From NCBI RefSeq assembly GCF_026151205.1, contig NC_087075.1, positions 7,520,858 to 7,584,857 of the forward strand: a stretch of DNA of 64,000 nucleotides, written 5' to 3'. The stretch comes from Bolinopsis microptera. Taxonomy: Eukaryota; Ctenophora; Tentaculata; Lobata; Bolinopsidae. The notes under the pieces were generated by a model that saw nothing but the letters and a program-made list of their open reading frames with translations, was not told the origin of the DNA and did no database searches. A program made the translations under genes and the position numbers. This document shows, piece after piece, positions 47,019 to 58,609 of the stretch. How positions within the stretch are numbered: position 1 is the first letter of the stretch; every line of letters starts with the position of its first letter.

Positions 47019-48913
47019 GGACACGTTCATTTGAGTTTGAGGATATTGGTAAACAAAAATAATAGCGTTTTTGACGATAGTGGCTTAATTTTGACATCTA
47101 TTAACCTAGCACGTTCAGAAGTTCTGAACATTAGCCACGTAACCCATACTCCCATATGCACCGCTCAGAAAGAAAATCTATTGTTGTGAGGCACTATAAT
47201 GTTTCAAATGTCACATTTTGTGTGACTTAGTTAACTGCAGTTGTCTAATTATCATTCCTCGGTCTGAAATATAGTAAATTAGGTCAATCTAACAATTATG
47301 ATACAACATTGGTTAATGGGCACGGATCGAACGGTTACAAGGTAATATTTGGATAACTTTGTCACACTCATGATACCATACCTCTATTCTACTGTGAGGT
47401 GTCCTAAAAACCCTTTCAACTCATTTTTTTATGGTTGCTCTACCAAGCATAGCCCTAAAATATGTTATTTTGAATAGTTAGCTAATACAGGCACTTGGTT
47501 ATTGGGAAATGAGGTTAATTCTGTCACAATATATGAAATTTAAAATTTTGGGCCAATAATTTATATCTGATTTTGGTTTGAAAGGCGGGAAAATTTTATA
47601 TGATGACAATGTAGTTGATGCAAGTTAAGATCAGTTGATGTTTACATTGTCACAAAAATTATACGAAATCGTAAATAGATTAAAAACAATGATTATAGAA
47701 TGAAATAGTCTCGTATAATAACTCTTATAATAACTGATGTGACAAAGTAAACATGTCTTGCCCCTATTTTGAAGATCTATAACTCTATTAGAATTCAACA
47801 TTCTTTCAGAAACGATTGGAAGAATATTGTCCAGAACATAAGAACTCAATTTTTAAAATTTAGATTAATTTGTCAAAGACATTGAAAATGTGACAAAATT
47901 AACTTTCCCTGCCCCAACAGTATCAAGATAGTGTGTTAAAATTGGCATAGGATTTATTACAAGTATATTAAAGTATTAATCGATCCAAACTACGAAAAAT
48001 ATCTTTTAATCTGATGACGATTACCTAACTCTTATAATAACTAATGTGACAAAGTAAACATGTCTTGCCCCTATTTTGAAGAACTATACCTCTATAAGAA
48101 TACTATGTAACTTTATCACCAAAAAATTTCGATAAACTAGTTATTTTGCCAGCTAACAGAGTTATAATAATTTTTTGTGACGAAATTACCCTATTTTTGA
48201 CCATGTAGCGGTATAGTTTAATTGTGACACTGTTAACATATTACCACCTGATAATGATTTATGTGACTGGTGCATGGTACTAGCAGTGTTGTTTGATCCA
48301 TAGTACGTATAATATAAGGGGTTTAAGCTGGTATATCATTATTTGCCAATTTCACACATGTTCAGATATTATCAAGATTATGTGACAAAGTAAGCTTGGT
48401 TGTGCCTTCTGTGTTTTAATTCCTTACGACTATATGATATAATAACAATTCCCAGCACTTCCAGGCCATCAAATAAACTTACACTACTCAGCATTGCTTA
48501 TCAGGGTGCCCTAAACATTCATCACATATTTTCTTTAATGTGTGACAGAGTAAACCTGAATGCACCATCTAACGAAAAAAGTCGTCAAATATGTAGGTAA
48601 TGGTCATATGTACCCATCCAATCAACTGGACACTCAAAAATTTGGTCAAAAACGGCAGCAAGGGGTCCATATTTACTCCGTCACATGTTTATAGTGTGAC
48701 AATGTAACCATTTCCGTGCCGGCCGTATTCAAGCGATATCTTATCACCTGATTAAGATATCGTTATGTGACAAAGTTAGCCTAGAGGATGAGACGATTAT
48801 CCTAACCATCAAGGGTTTAAGTAATTTCATAGTGTGACAAAGTCAACTACACTGTGCCTTTTAATAGGGTCACTTATATTTACCAATATCCTCAAACTCA
48901 AATGAACGTGTCC
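47019..48913. mobile_element. 1.9-kb TTAA element with 35-bp inverted ends
   Basis: GGACACGTTCATTTGAG begins each end in inverted orientation and the inverted match runs 35 bp. TTAA flanks both sides (47015-47018, 48914-48917). There is no transposase. The interior is a degenerate array: TGTGACAAAGTAAAC or close variants occur at about 47370, 47740, 47885, 48050, 48225, 48380, 48543, 48695, 48770 and 48835, often followed by a C-rich TGCC word. Two blocks (47735-47790 and 48045-48100) are nearly identical. Confidence 0.85.
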
Positions 48914-49131
48914 TTAAACTAAAATCTTCTAAGGTATTCAGAAGTTGATTAATTTGCGAAAACCCAATGTGGTAAAAAGGTGGTAAAAAAAGTGGTAATT
49001 GTGGATTTTTTCTGACGTCAGAAATTTTGGGAACTCACTTGAATGATTCCTGGGACCTTTCCCGACCATTTCCCGTTGAAATCGCTTTGTTGCGAAATAT
49101 ATCCGAGAAAAACACGTATTTAACTGTACTA

Positions 49132-49309
49132 AATTTAAACTGAACTGAAATGACCTAGGATCCTAATTAAGGTAAACTAAATAAACGTCAAAGGTACTTG
49201 TTGGAGAAGATAACGGAGGAGCTGGATATAGCACAATGGAACACGCCCCAGAGTAGTTGCAGAGCAAATAGACGCATGACGAAAGGAAACTGTATATTTC
49301 ACAAAACTA
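49132..49309 (+). repeat. 178-bp dispersed inverted repeat, copy 1
   Basis: Matches 58432-58609 inverted, without length change and with about six substitutions. An open frame across it encodes KITEELDIAQWNTPQSSC in both copies. The two copies bracket the LINE and part of the Cys-rich membrane cluster. Origin unknown. Confidence 0.9.
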
Positions 49310-50796
49310 GATCCCGTTCACCGCAGTTAACTATATAAATACAGGCAATTTCTAGCTTTTCAAATTGAAATAGGAAGAACATATCAAGCGTGTATTCCAT
49401 TGATTTTAAGAAACTTTACACCAACCTTTGTCCGGAGATAGAGCTAAAAACGCTCGTCGTTAATTGGGAGACAAAGACAGGCGAAGGGAGGTGCGTGTTT
49501 TGTTATAGTGAGCGCTGTGATATACCACCTTCCCTATAGTACAGCCTCCTTTCTCTGATTTATCATAGAAAGGAGGGAGTTAGAAACAGCGTACCTACAT
49601 TTTCTCAAGCTAAAATACGTGATATTTTAACTGATAAAATACCAATTGTTGCCGCCACATACGGTGTTACTATTAAATGAGTGAAATCCCGACCTCTGTA
49701 TAATCTCATCCGATACCTGAGTTACAGAGTGAACATCCTAAAGTCATGACACTTATCACCCTTAGCTTTATAAGCCTTTACTCGATATTAGGACACAATG
49801 AAACTACCGGACCATGACGATGTATGGGGACTTGCCACCCCATGGCAACATAAAAATATATCGACTCTGTTACATCGTTACCTGTTAACATAAAACTCCG
49901 TTACAAATTGAACTGGGATCTGGCAATACTACACCTAAGTTCAATGAAATATGATAAAGTAATATATAACTAGAGTTAAGTAAAAGTCTGAAAGAAAAGG
50001 AAAGAATGTGTGTTATCTTATTTTCTATAAGGCTAATGTGAGTGCTAGCCACGTATCGTTTGGGTTGTAAAGATATAAATGATTGTGTAATATCTGGATA
50101 GTAACACCAGGACTCAGGAGTCAGGGGTCGGCGAGGAGACAAAATTGCTACATGACAAAGTACAAGATGATCTCTGAGATTTGTTTCATTGGTCTTGCTT
50201 GTGTCGGTGGTTTCTGTGCTCATTTTAATTGTGATTCAGATTAGTGGCATTTTAAATGAGATTTTTACTAAGAAGCATCTGAAAAGTAGTCACCTTTAAA
50301 TCTCCAATAGCCATGTACAGGGTGTACCAGGGGTGTAGGAATGATTTTCTTCATGAGGGGGCCAAAATCTTAGAGTTTTTCTAATTTAGCACGCGCTTTG
50401 GCCACAGCCTGAATTTCAAAAACAGCAAAACGTGTAAAAGGCCTAGCTGAGCAATTTGGCAATAGAGATTATTTTCAAACACAGTTTCAAGAATGATTAA
50501 AATAATACGATTTTAAATGCATATTAATTATTAGGGCCTGCAAGCAGCTCTTGCGAAATAAGTGTAGTTCGAAAAAGGGGTGCATATTGCATTCTCTGGA
50601 AAAGAATTTCAGGAAATTTGCTTCCAGAATCCTGGCATCTAGATAGTAGTACTCAGTACTGACCATGGAGGACGTCTCCGCTTTGAAGAGCCGTGCAAGT
50701 AATCATGTGATCGTCACTTTGAAGATCGTTACAGAACTTAGCTTACAGATCGTACCTCTGAGAGCAAGTACGATCTGGAAAGGTCGGCATCGTCAA
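49310..50796. other. Non-coding stretch, no supported gene
   Basis: An 112-codon open frame on the minus strand (49885-50223) has no recognisable domain. Contains a hairpin-like CTTTCTATGATAAATCAGAG / mirrored AAAGGAGG pair near 49545-49577. Confidence 0.35.
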
Positions 50797-51003
50797 TTAA
50801 TACTGATAATACTGTCCATAGTAATGATAATCTCTCTGCATTTCGGGATGCGGGTAATGAGGATGTGGTGGAGGATGAGGGTGTCTCCCAGCTTCTGCCA
50901 TGGCAACACAACACAGCACACACAACATCACTATGCAGTATATTATGATGAAAAGAAGAAACAGCATCAAAAGTGCAACCAAAACAGTTCCAGCTGCTGA
51001 CAT
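50797..51003 (-). CDS. Small single-pass membrane protein, 68 aa
   Basis: Single exon from ATG 51003. A long hydrophobic helix at residues 5-34 ends in CVLCC, followed by a His/Pro/Tyr-rich tail (HPHPPPHPHYPHP near 41-53, then YHYYGQYYQY at the end). No signal peptide cleavage site is evident, so it is probably a membrane-anchored micropeptide with the tail on one face. It begins MSA like the 30-residue protein at 63012-63104. The same strand and architecture as the Cys-rich cluster to the right suggest a distant relative, but the CCxCCYxC block is absent. A longer open frame on the other strand (50665-51000) is probably its shadow. Confidence 0.5.
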   Translation of the reverse strand: MSAAGTVLVALLMLFLLFIIIYCIVMLCVLCCVAMAEAGRHPHPPPHPHYPHPEMQRDYHYYGQYYQY

Positions 51004-51995
51004 TATTGCTGAGAATGTACGATTCTAACGTTCGATGACTGAATCACGTGGTAACCTCGTGTTGTTACGATCGTGTTGCTGTAAAATTGTCACATCATGT
51101 CACTCATGTGTCCTATGATAATAGTTAGGTTTAGGTAGGCTACTTTAAAAAAATGCGAATTGTTCATTGAGCAATAAGCATGCCATTGGCAAGATCATCA
51201 AAAACATTGTTAAGACATGAGAGGGTTCTTCAAAATATAACTTATATGTATAATACAAGGTTAAACTGACAGGGTCGTTCAATTGTTTCAAAGAATTAAG
51301 AGAAAACAATTCAAATAAATTGGATTATTTCCATGACAACTGACAAGCTCATTGCTGTGGTTTCTCCAAAGAGAAAGATGCACTTTTCAAGCTCAGCTGA
51401 ACCTGACCATAAACATTGTTCTTCAATTTGAGCCCACAGTTCCACTTTAGAATTAGAATTGTTGTCTTGCTGCACCCGTTTTGAAAACGTCCCAATTACA
51501 TTCATTGCGCGAATAATTAGTAAGCCGCTTTTGTCTGTTTTTAATGTTTATTTTTCAACTGATGCTCATGGAACCGTTGGTGCCTCCTCTGTTTCCACTG
51601 TGTTGTAACCAGGGCCAGCCTGCTCACCAACCAGTACCTACAAGTGATTGGGAGATTATTTCACTTAGTACCATTAATGAAGAAATACTGAACATTTGAT
51701 ATATAGTCAATGTTACCAAATATCTACGGACCTTTACCGATAGTTGAAATTCGACATCTATAAGCGTCATCTAGCGTCATCTAGCGTGGAATGATGCCTG
51801 ATGATGACAGATGACGCTAGATGACATACTTATTACTTATTAATGGGGTTATTGGGGAATGTATTAGTAAAATTGCGGTGCATGCCTTTAAACATCCATT
51901 AAATATCCTAAAAAATCTAATCTAAACAAGAATTGCGCCCGTTGTTTCGTTTTGGCGGACGCTAGATTTCCATTTCACATTTACTATAAATTTAA
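51004..51995. other. Non-coding stretch
   Basis: No supported gene. Around 51765-51830 the word ATCTAGCGTCATCTAGCGT and its complement recur, forming a small inverted cluster. Confidence 0.35.
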
Positions 51996-54900
51996 GTATA
52001 ACTTTGTTTGTTTTAAAGACCCGAGGGCCACCCTTAAGGGCTTTGAAACCGGTTTATTGACAATATAATATATAATAAATAAACTGAAATCGTAACATTC
52101 ATGTCAATACTAACTGAAATAATATAAGCTGTAGTTAAAATAATAATACTTACTGTCACTTAATTAAGATATATGATGTAATAAAATGAATCTCTTTATT
52201 TCCACACTAATTCTCACACCAAGCTTTAATTCACACACCAAAACTTTAAATTTTATCAGATTACAAATGTCCTAATATATACGTCTCTTATCTTTTAGTT
52301 AAAAAGTCAGGGGTGCAGCCGTTTAACTTCAATTAAGATTAAAACAATTCATCACGCTGGATCACGATGTTATTCTATCAAAATCAGCTAGGCGTTATTT
52401 GAATTGATTGCTGGGCTCTGTGTGGTACTGTGTAGTGGTAAGTGGGTGTGTGTGCACGTGGTTGTTATTATGATGCGTTGAGATCAGCTACGTTGATGAT
52501 ATGTGATTGTGCGTGTTGTGCTGATAAGGCTTAAATTGAGCAATGGCCAGGAGTATTATCAGTAAACTAGTAGCAGGTCTGGCAGTGAAAATTTTCCGAT
52601 TTCAAAAGTGGTCGGTAATTATTAGTTTTGAAGTGCTTTTGTAACTAAGAAGGTTATTGAGTGAATGCCTCATGTTGTTTAGATAGTTTACTAATACTAA
52701 GTTATGTTGTGGGGTGTGTGATTTTGTGACCGTTGAGATTTCCTTAAACCTGGAATATTATTCAGTAAAAAGGTTTGCCAGCTTTCCTCGTTGTTGCCTC
52801 TTGATTGGTGTTCCAATAGCACACGTTTTGCATTAGACTTGTAAATGTTTATTGAAAATAAGCTGGGAAGACAAGTTATATTTAAGTTTGTTTCGGTGAT
52901 GGCAAGCAGTGGACCTTTAAAAAATACTGATTGTCTAAAAGTGTTACTACCGTATGTAAGAAGCCAGTCAGAGCTAGTCTCATGGCTGGAGTTAACTGTC
53001 GGGATATTACTTGGAAAAAGGCCTTTGATTGATTTTGGCACTGTTTCAGGGAAGTATTTCATCCTGTGCATTAATATAAGTGCGTTCTTCACGATAATTC
53101 CATGAATAGTGAGAATTCCATACTCTTTAAAGCTATCCCTCGTGTGTGCAGGCAATTGGCCGTCCTTGTAGAAATAGTTGACGTAACCTGGCATAACCAT
53201 TCTCACACCTTGTTTCTGTTTTGTGAATAGTGACTCAATGTGTGATTTGGCTGCGAAACCCCAGACGAGGGAGCAGAAATTGAGGTGAGATTGAACAAAA
53301 CTGTGATAAATTTGAAGCCTGACTTTTAACGGTAAATGCCGTTTAATTTTGTACATGATACCCATGTATCTATTCATCCTGGCCCTAACGGCATGTATGT
53401 GTTTGCTCCACGTTAATTTATCATCGATTATTACTCCGAGGAAACGTGCCTCGGTCACTTGATCTATCACTACTCCAGCTATGGAAACATTAATGTTAGA
53501 AAGGGTTGTCGTTCTATGATTGCTAAATACCATAAAGTGAGTTTTTTTGAGATTGAGAGCAAGTCCGTTGCTATCAACCCATTTGATCAGGAGCGAGGTT
53601 ATTTGATTTAGTTTGAACTGAACCTCTTGCTCGGTGTAACCAGTAACTATGATATTCGCATCGTCTGCGTACAGTATAAACTTAGCTAAATTTGTGATGT
53701 TTGGAAGGTCGTTGATATAGATCACAAAGAGTAATGGTCCCAAAATCGACCCCTGGGGTACTCCAAACTGGATTTCTCTGGGCCTCGAGTCTTCTCCACC
53801 GACAGTCACGAATTGGTGGCGGCCGCTCAGATAGGACTCGAACCATTTAAGTGCTGAACCTTTAATGCCGTAATGTTCCAGTTTTTTTAGTAGTATAGGA
53901 TGTTCAATAACGTCAAAAGCTTTAGAGTAGTCAAGAAGAAGCAGCACAGCAATTTGCTTACTGTTGAGAGAGTGTAGAATACTATTTTGAGCATTAAGTA
54001 AAGCGTGTTCACATGACATGCCAGGCCTAAAACCGTACTGACTTTCAAAAAGTGATCCATTGAAGTCTAAAAATTCAAGAACTCGACTATGCATAAGTTT
54101 TTCGTATATTTTCGAGAAAGAGCTTAGCAAAGAGATTGGTCTGTAATTAGTAACTTCTGTTTTAGAGCCACCTTTGTGTATCGGAACAACTCGTGCCGAT
54201 TTTAGAGCATCTGGAAATATTCCCTCAGTAAAGGAAGAATTTATGATTACGGCCAACGTTTTTGTGAATTTCGTATCTAAGCTTGCAAGCTTCATTGGTT
54301 CAATTTTTGTGTCAAGTGTCGCTTTGTTCTTGAATTTTTTTACTACTTTACTGATTTCAGAGGGCGTAACAGGTCTTAACTCAATACTGCTAGTACCTAT
54401 ATCCGTCCTACGTCCGTCCTGTAAGAATTCTTCAAAACCTCCTGGATCGAAAGTTTGCCTAGCACTTATCTGGGACTTTATGTTGCTTGCAATGTTGGAA
54501 AAATACTCATTAAATTTAGCCGATACATCGGAATGGCTGCTGAGTATGTTTCCACATTCATCCTTTATTTTAATAGGCCCAGAGTGCCTGACATTTCTAC
54601 CCAGGAGACTATTAATAAGTTGCCACTGCTTTTTGGAGTTGTCGCGGTACTCCTCAAAAAAGTTTTTGTAGTACTTGGTTTTGGCCAAAATTATATGTTT
54701 GTTACAAAATTTATTAATTTTTTTGTACGCAGCAATATTTGTCACGCTGGGAACTTTTATCTTATCGTGGTAGAGACGCTGTCTACGGGCACATGCATCT
54801 TCTAGCCACGGTAAGATCCAGGGTTTTGAGTCGTGCCGTTCATTTTTACGTCTAGGTCCAGGTTTCTTTTCAGGATATGCTTGATCGTAATGTTTGGAAT

Positions 54901-55978
54901 AGATTTCACTGAATTTGTCATACTGGTCATTCGCATTAGTTTCTCTGTGCACCTCACTCCACGTTTCGCTCTCAATAATTCTTTTGAAATCAGCATGTGC
55001 AGCCGCATTGAACCTGCGGAAGTTCGGCACCTTCTCACGACCCTCACTCGATATAACGCGCCTCCCTGCACTCCTGCCCAGTGAGAGTGTCGTCAGTGTT
55101 GCTAAGTGGTCCGACACATTGACCGTCAGTACATGACAACTCAAGGTATTTAATAGGTCGTTGGTATAGACGTGGTCAATTAAGGTTGCGCTATGATCAG
55201 TTACACGAGTGGGCCTTGACACCAGTTGTACAAATCCGTATTTTTCATAAACTGCGATAAGATTTTTCCCTGCTACATCTTTTTCGTGTTTTACTAAATC
55301 AACATTATAGTCACCGGTAAAAACGATGTGTTTGCGAGAGTGCCTATCAAGACTTCGAAGTAGGTTATCTAGAATTTCGGTAAATTTGTCAATACTCCTG
55401 GAAGGAGAGCGATAAACATTAACTAACAGTTTAGTTTTGTTGAAGCCTTTGCAGTTGTGAATCTTTACAAATTGGAACTCACCGTTCAAGTCACCATCCC
55501 CCTCAAAATTTGGCCTAAAAGATTCAATTTGTTCCGGATTACAGACCCGTTTGTTAATATATATCGTTAAACCCCCTCCCCTGCCTGTTTTCCTTACAGG
55601 GTCTTGCTGGATAGGCTCGTAGAAATTTTCCAAAATAAGGTCAGTAATCCCGTTCGGTAATTTATTCAGAGTACAGTTGGTTTCATTAAAACTTAAGATA
55701 TCGAAATTGCTATATGTGTCGATCTCTTGCCGGAAGTAGCTGATGTTATTATGTAGTGATCTCACATTCAGGGAAAAAATCTTGAGCTCGTTGCGATTCG
55801 CAGATTTTACGTGCGTCGGCTGCTTATATTCACAGCGTTGTAAGAATTGAGATAGCTCGTTCCAATAATCAGAGCAACCCTCGTGATCATCTAGCTTATC
55901 TCCTATATCATTTATTAAACAATCTCTGTGGTACGGATTAAATGAGATTTTGTCCGACTCTGTGCAGTAGTTCTCGTA
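51996..55978 (-). mobile_element. CR1/L2-type LINE with intact endonuclease-RT ORF, 5'-truncated
   Basis: The minus-strand frame is open from 55978 to the stop at 52697, about 1093 codons, with no ATG near its start; a stop (55979-55981) precedes it, so the 5' part is missing. Endonuclease motifs: FSLNVRSLHNN, FDILSFNETN, FTGDYNVDL and VSDHLATL. RT motifs: NYRPISLLSSFSKI, YGFRPGMSCEHAL, LLLLDYSKAFDVIEHP, GVPQGSILGPLLFVIYIND and the active site FILYADDANIIV. All catalytic boxes are present, so decay is slight and the insertion is probably recent. The 3' UTR reaches about 52000, where AATAAA words occur. Clade (CR1/L2/Daphne) is by motif impression only. Confidence 0.88.
52697..55978 (-). CDS. 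LINE ORF2-like endonuclease/reverse transcriptase
   Basis: Protein of the LINE above: an N-terminal APE-type endonuclease (roughly the first 300 residues), a linker with basic residues, the RT fingers-palm (about 480-800 counted from the GTG at 55765) with YADD, and a C-terminal domain with SHLNFCSLVWGFAAKSH. It nicks target DNA and reverse-transcribes the element RNA. No RNase H or zinc finger was seen at the end. Confidence 0.88.
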   Translation of the reverse strand, partial: YENYCTESDKISFNPYHRDCLINDIGDKLDDHEGCSDYWNELSQFLQRCEYKQPTHVKSANRNELKIFSLNVRSLHNNISYFRQEIDTYSNFDILSFNETNCTLNKLPNGITDLILENFYEPIQQDPVRKTGRGGGLTIYINKRVCNPEQIESFRPNFEGDGDLNGEFQFVKIHNCKGFNKTKLLVNVYRSPSRSIDKFTEILDNLLRSLDRHSRKHIVFTGDYNVDLVKHEKDVAGKNLIAVYEKYGFVQLVSRPTRVTDHSATLIDHVYTNDLLNTLSCHVLTVNVSDHLATLTTLSLGRSAGRRVISSEGREKVPNFRRFNAAAHADFKRIIESETWSEVHRETNANDQYDKFSEIYSKHYDQAYPEKKPGPRRKNERHDSKPWILPWLEDACARRQRLYHDKIKVPSVTNIAAYKKINKFCNKHIILAKTKYYKNFFEEYRDNSKKQWQLINSLLGRNVRHSGPIKIKDECGNILSSHSDVSAKFNEYFSNIASNIKSQISARQTFDPGGFEEFLQDGRRTDIGTSSIELRPVTPSEISKVVKKFKNKATLDTKIEPMKLASLDTKFTKTLAVIINSSFTEGIFPDALKSARVVPIHKGGSKTEVTNYRPISLLSSFSKIYEKLMHSRVLEFLDFNGSLFESQYGFRPGMSCEHALLNAQNSILHSLNSKQIAVLLLLDYSKAFDVIEHPILLKKLEHYGIKGSALKWFESYLSGRHQFVTVGGEDSRPREIQFGVPQGSILGPLLFVIYINDLPNITNLAKFILYADDANIIVTGYTEQEVQFKLNQITSLLIKWVDSNGLALNLKKTHFMVFSNHRTTTLSNINVSIAGVVIDQVTEARFLGVIIDDKLTWSKHIHAVRARMNRYMGIMYKIKRHLPLKVRLQIYHSFVQSHLNFCSLVWGFAAKSHIESLFTKQKQGVRMVMPGYVNYFYKDGQLPAHTRDSFKEYGILTIHGIIVKNALILMHRMKYFPETVPKSIKGLFPSNIPTVNSSHETSSDWLLTYGSNTFRQSVFFKGPLLAITETNLNITCLPSLFSINIYKSNAKRVLLEHQSRGNNEESWQTFLLNNIPGLRKSQRSQNHTPHNIT

Positions 55979-56578
55979 CTATAAGCTCCAATCAGCTCAC
56001 TTCAATCTTCATGATAATAATATTGATCAATTATGCATCAAATATGGGAAACACTTGAAATTCAGTTCAATTGCCGTAGAACTTAACTTGTATCTGTAAT
56101 TCAAGAAATTATCATCAAAGGTAAACTATACTCGTGTACACATCAATACACTACGCGTGCCACGTACAAATTGGGCGTATTACCTAATTAATAGTAATAT
56201 TATACATTACATGCATCATATACACAGTTGCGCCGCGCATTCATAGATCACAGGCTATCTATACATCACATCTCCGCAAGCAATCCTCGCGCGCGCCCAA
56301 CTTTTTCGTTGCATGGTAACGGACGGAAGGACACACGACATATTTAAACCCACCTATCTCGTTCCCCAAAATCCACGTTTTTCTGCAAAAACCTCCATTC
56401 GTAACCTTTCACTATTGCCTTTTTTCAAAAGGATGAAAAGGAAAAAATTATCTCATTTTGAAATGACGCTTGAAACTCAAGGAATTTTATTTATCATCTA
56501 AGGTTATACCATTTTAATTTTACCAGGCTTAACCTAGTAAATCACTGAAAAACTCAATATTGGAGTTGAAGTTAAAAG
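55979..56578. other. Non-coding stretch, nothing recognised
   Basis: No gene or RNA signal seen. A short open frame at 56313-56501 has no motif. Confidence 0.35.
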
Positions 56579-57043
56579 TTAAACCTGTTCTAATTCATCA
56601 TCATACGTTGTAGTACAGCAACAACTGCAACAACATCTTTTGTCTTCTCTACATGTGTAGCAACAGCTGCAACAACATCTGAAAGTTAGTAAATAGGTTG
56701 TGTGATTGGTTTTGAAAATGTAATCCTTAAAGTCCTCAGTCCATAGTAAGCCGTATTTTTAATCATAAGCCAAATGCTCATTCAGTGATTTTAATTTGAA
56801 TCGAACTGTTTCAAGATTTAGCATTTATCCTTTCTGACCCATTTTATAATATTTTTTTTTGAATTGCGGTACACATTAATATATATATATATATTTTCTA
56901 TTTCGCGAAAGTTTCAAATCAATCAAATCAGCATACTATACCAGCATACTATACCTGCCATGTCGACCACAAGCGAAATACCACAGTACAGCGATTGCTG
57001 CTATTATTGCTAGTGTTATGAGAGATCCAATCCAGTCATACAT
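56579..57043 (-). CDS. Cys-rich single-pass membrane micropeptide A, 62 aa
   Basis: Two exons: 56955-57043 and 56579-56678; donor AG|GTATAG, acceptor CTTTCAG, splitting an Arg codon. Residues 1-5 are MYDWI, 6-23 form a hydrophobic helix (LITLAIIAAIAVLWYF), then CGRHGR. Exon 2 gives CCCSCCYTCRE, then CCCSCCC, and an acidic tail TTTYDDELEQV. The DWIG start, CRHGR-like end of exon 1 and intron phase are the same as in gene B. Many juxtamembrane cysteines suggest S-acylation at the membrane; this is inferred. Neither exon stands out as an ORF, so automatic annotation is likely to miss it. Confidence 0.72.
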
Positions 57044-58431
57044 GCTCACTGAAGTCGATTCAAATGAGCTTTAAATTGTTAAATTGTTAAATGTGTATAA
57101 CCTAAATCGGCATTAAAGTTGATCAACATAATGTATGATAATACAAAGTTATTAATTTTTTTGCAATTGAATGGAGGATTTCAATCTAGAAAAAGTATAT
57201 AAAAGTTATATCATGTTTTATAATTGGGTCAAACTTGATTATAACAATATTTCATTGTATTAAATACTTTTCAGTATTCATGTCCTCCAAATTTAAAATT
57301 TGAGATATTGACACAATCATTATAAGATTATACACAGTTCTATCACAATTTCATAATCATCATGATCATCATGATAGTTAGATCCTTTATTTGGTTTAAA
57401 ATTACATAGAAATGGGTGCATTGACATTTTATATTTGATACAAGATAAACGCCATTTTCGGACGTGTGGAGAGTTAGGATTCCTCCAACTCCATTAAATC
57501 AATTCCTTCTGTAACGTCCTTTGACATCTTATATCTTACTATATATAAAGCGAGACGATATATATATATATTTGTGCCATTTTACTGACACCACGGCATC
57601 GAATTTAACGCAACTTTTTGCAAAAACCGTAAAAGATATACAACTGAAACTTTTTTGGCTGGGTCAAATGCTTTAATATCCTCCAAATCAGCATGAAAAA
57701 ATAAAAAATTGGCCGAGGAATAATGATTTTAGAGCCGAAAATTTGGACCCCCAAGTGGTGTCAAAAACGCCAATTAAATAGGTAATAATTATTTCAGTAT
57801 CTTGAGTCTTGACACCGTTTAGGGTTATATTTCACGGGTTCCTGCTAGCTATTATTTACTTAACTTAGATATTTTTATAGATACATTGTGCAAAACTTGG
57901 TATTCTCGACACCTTACAGCTGTAAAGTTTCTGCATTTTAATTTTTTCAAAACTGCGGCCTGCGTGTCACATCGAAATATGATGATTTTATTTCAATATG
58001 CTACTCATATCATCTCACTTAGAGTTCTGATCGTCTTTATGAATTGTTGTATTACCAAGACGAGTTCGTTAGTGTTCTCCTTGGTCATTTCATGTTTAAT
58101 TCCTGTTTAATTCCTGTTTAATTCCTGTTTAATTCCTGTTTAATTCCTGTTTAATTCCTGTTTAATTCCTGTTCAATTCCTAGTTTAATATCAAACAGTT
58201 TAAGAAAAGTTAAGTGCTACCTAGCAGCGAATGTGTATGATATATGCGAATTTATTTCTTGTCTTGATCGATTTTTAGTGTTTAATATGCTAGAACATGA
58301 ATACGTAACTTTTCAGAATTTTCTAGGTCGTCGATTACCGGTGTTTTATTTATTATAGAAAGGTCAAGCACCTCTTTATGATTTCCTAGCACCTGGCTAA
58401 TAAAGTTCTTACTGCAGTTAATAAAAGGAGG
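57044..58431. other. Non-coding stretch upstream of gene A
   Basis: No gene supported. 58094-58185 is a tandem array of TTTAATTCCTG (11 bp, about eight copies); a related TTTAATTCCG array is at 43918-43958. 57550-57575 has a TA run. Confidence 0.5.
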
Positions 58432-58609
58432 TAGTTTTGTGAAATATACAGTTTCCTTTCGTCATGCATCTATTCGTTCTGCAACTACTCTGGGGCGTGT
58501 TCCATTGTGCTATATCCAGCTCCTCCGTTATCTTCTCCAACAAGTACCTGTGACGTTTATTTAGTTTACCTTAAATAGGATCCCAGGTCATTTCAGTTCA
58601 GTTTAAATT
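58432..58609 (-). repeat. 178-bp dispersed inverted repeat, copy 2
   Basis: Inverted partner of 49132-49309, about 97% identical. Confidence 0.9.

Noticed and set aside
49885-50223. 112-codon minus-strand open frame starting MSTETTDTS
   Set aside because: No hydrophobic helix or Cys block, so it does not fit the nearby family, and no other domain is recognisable.
50665-51000. 111-codon plus-strand open frame
   Set aside because: Antisense to the small membrane protein at 50797-51003, whose helix-tail composition is more protein-like.
54174-55136. Plus-strand open frames over the CR1/L2-type LINE
   Set aside because: Antisense shadows of the LINE ORF.
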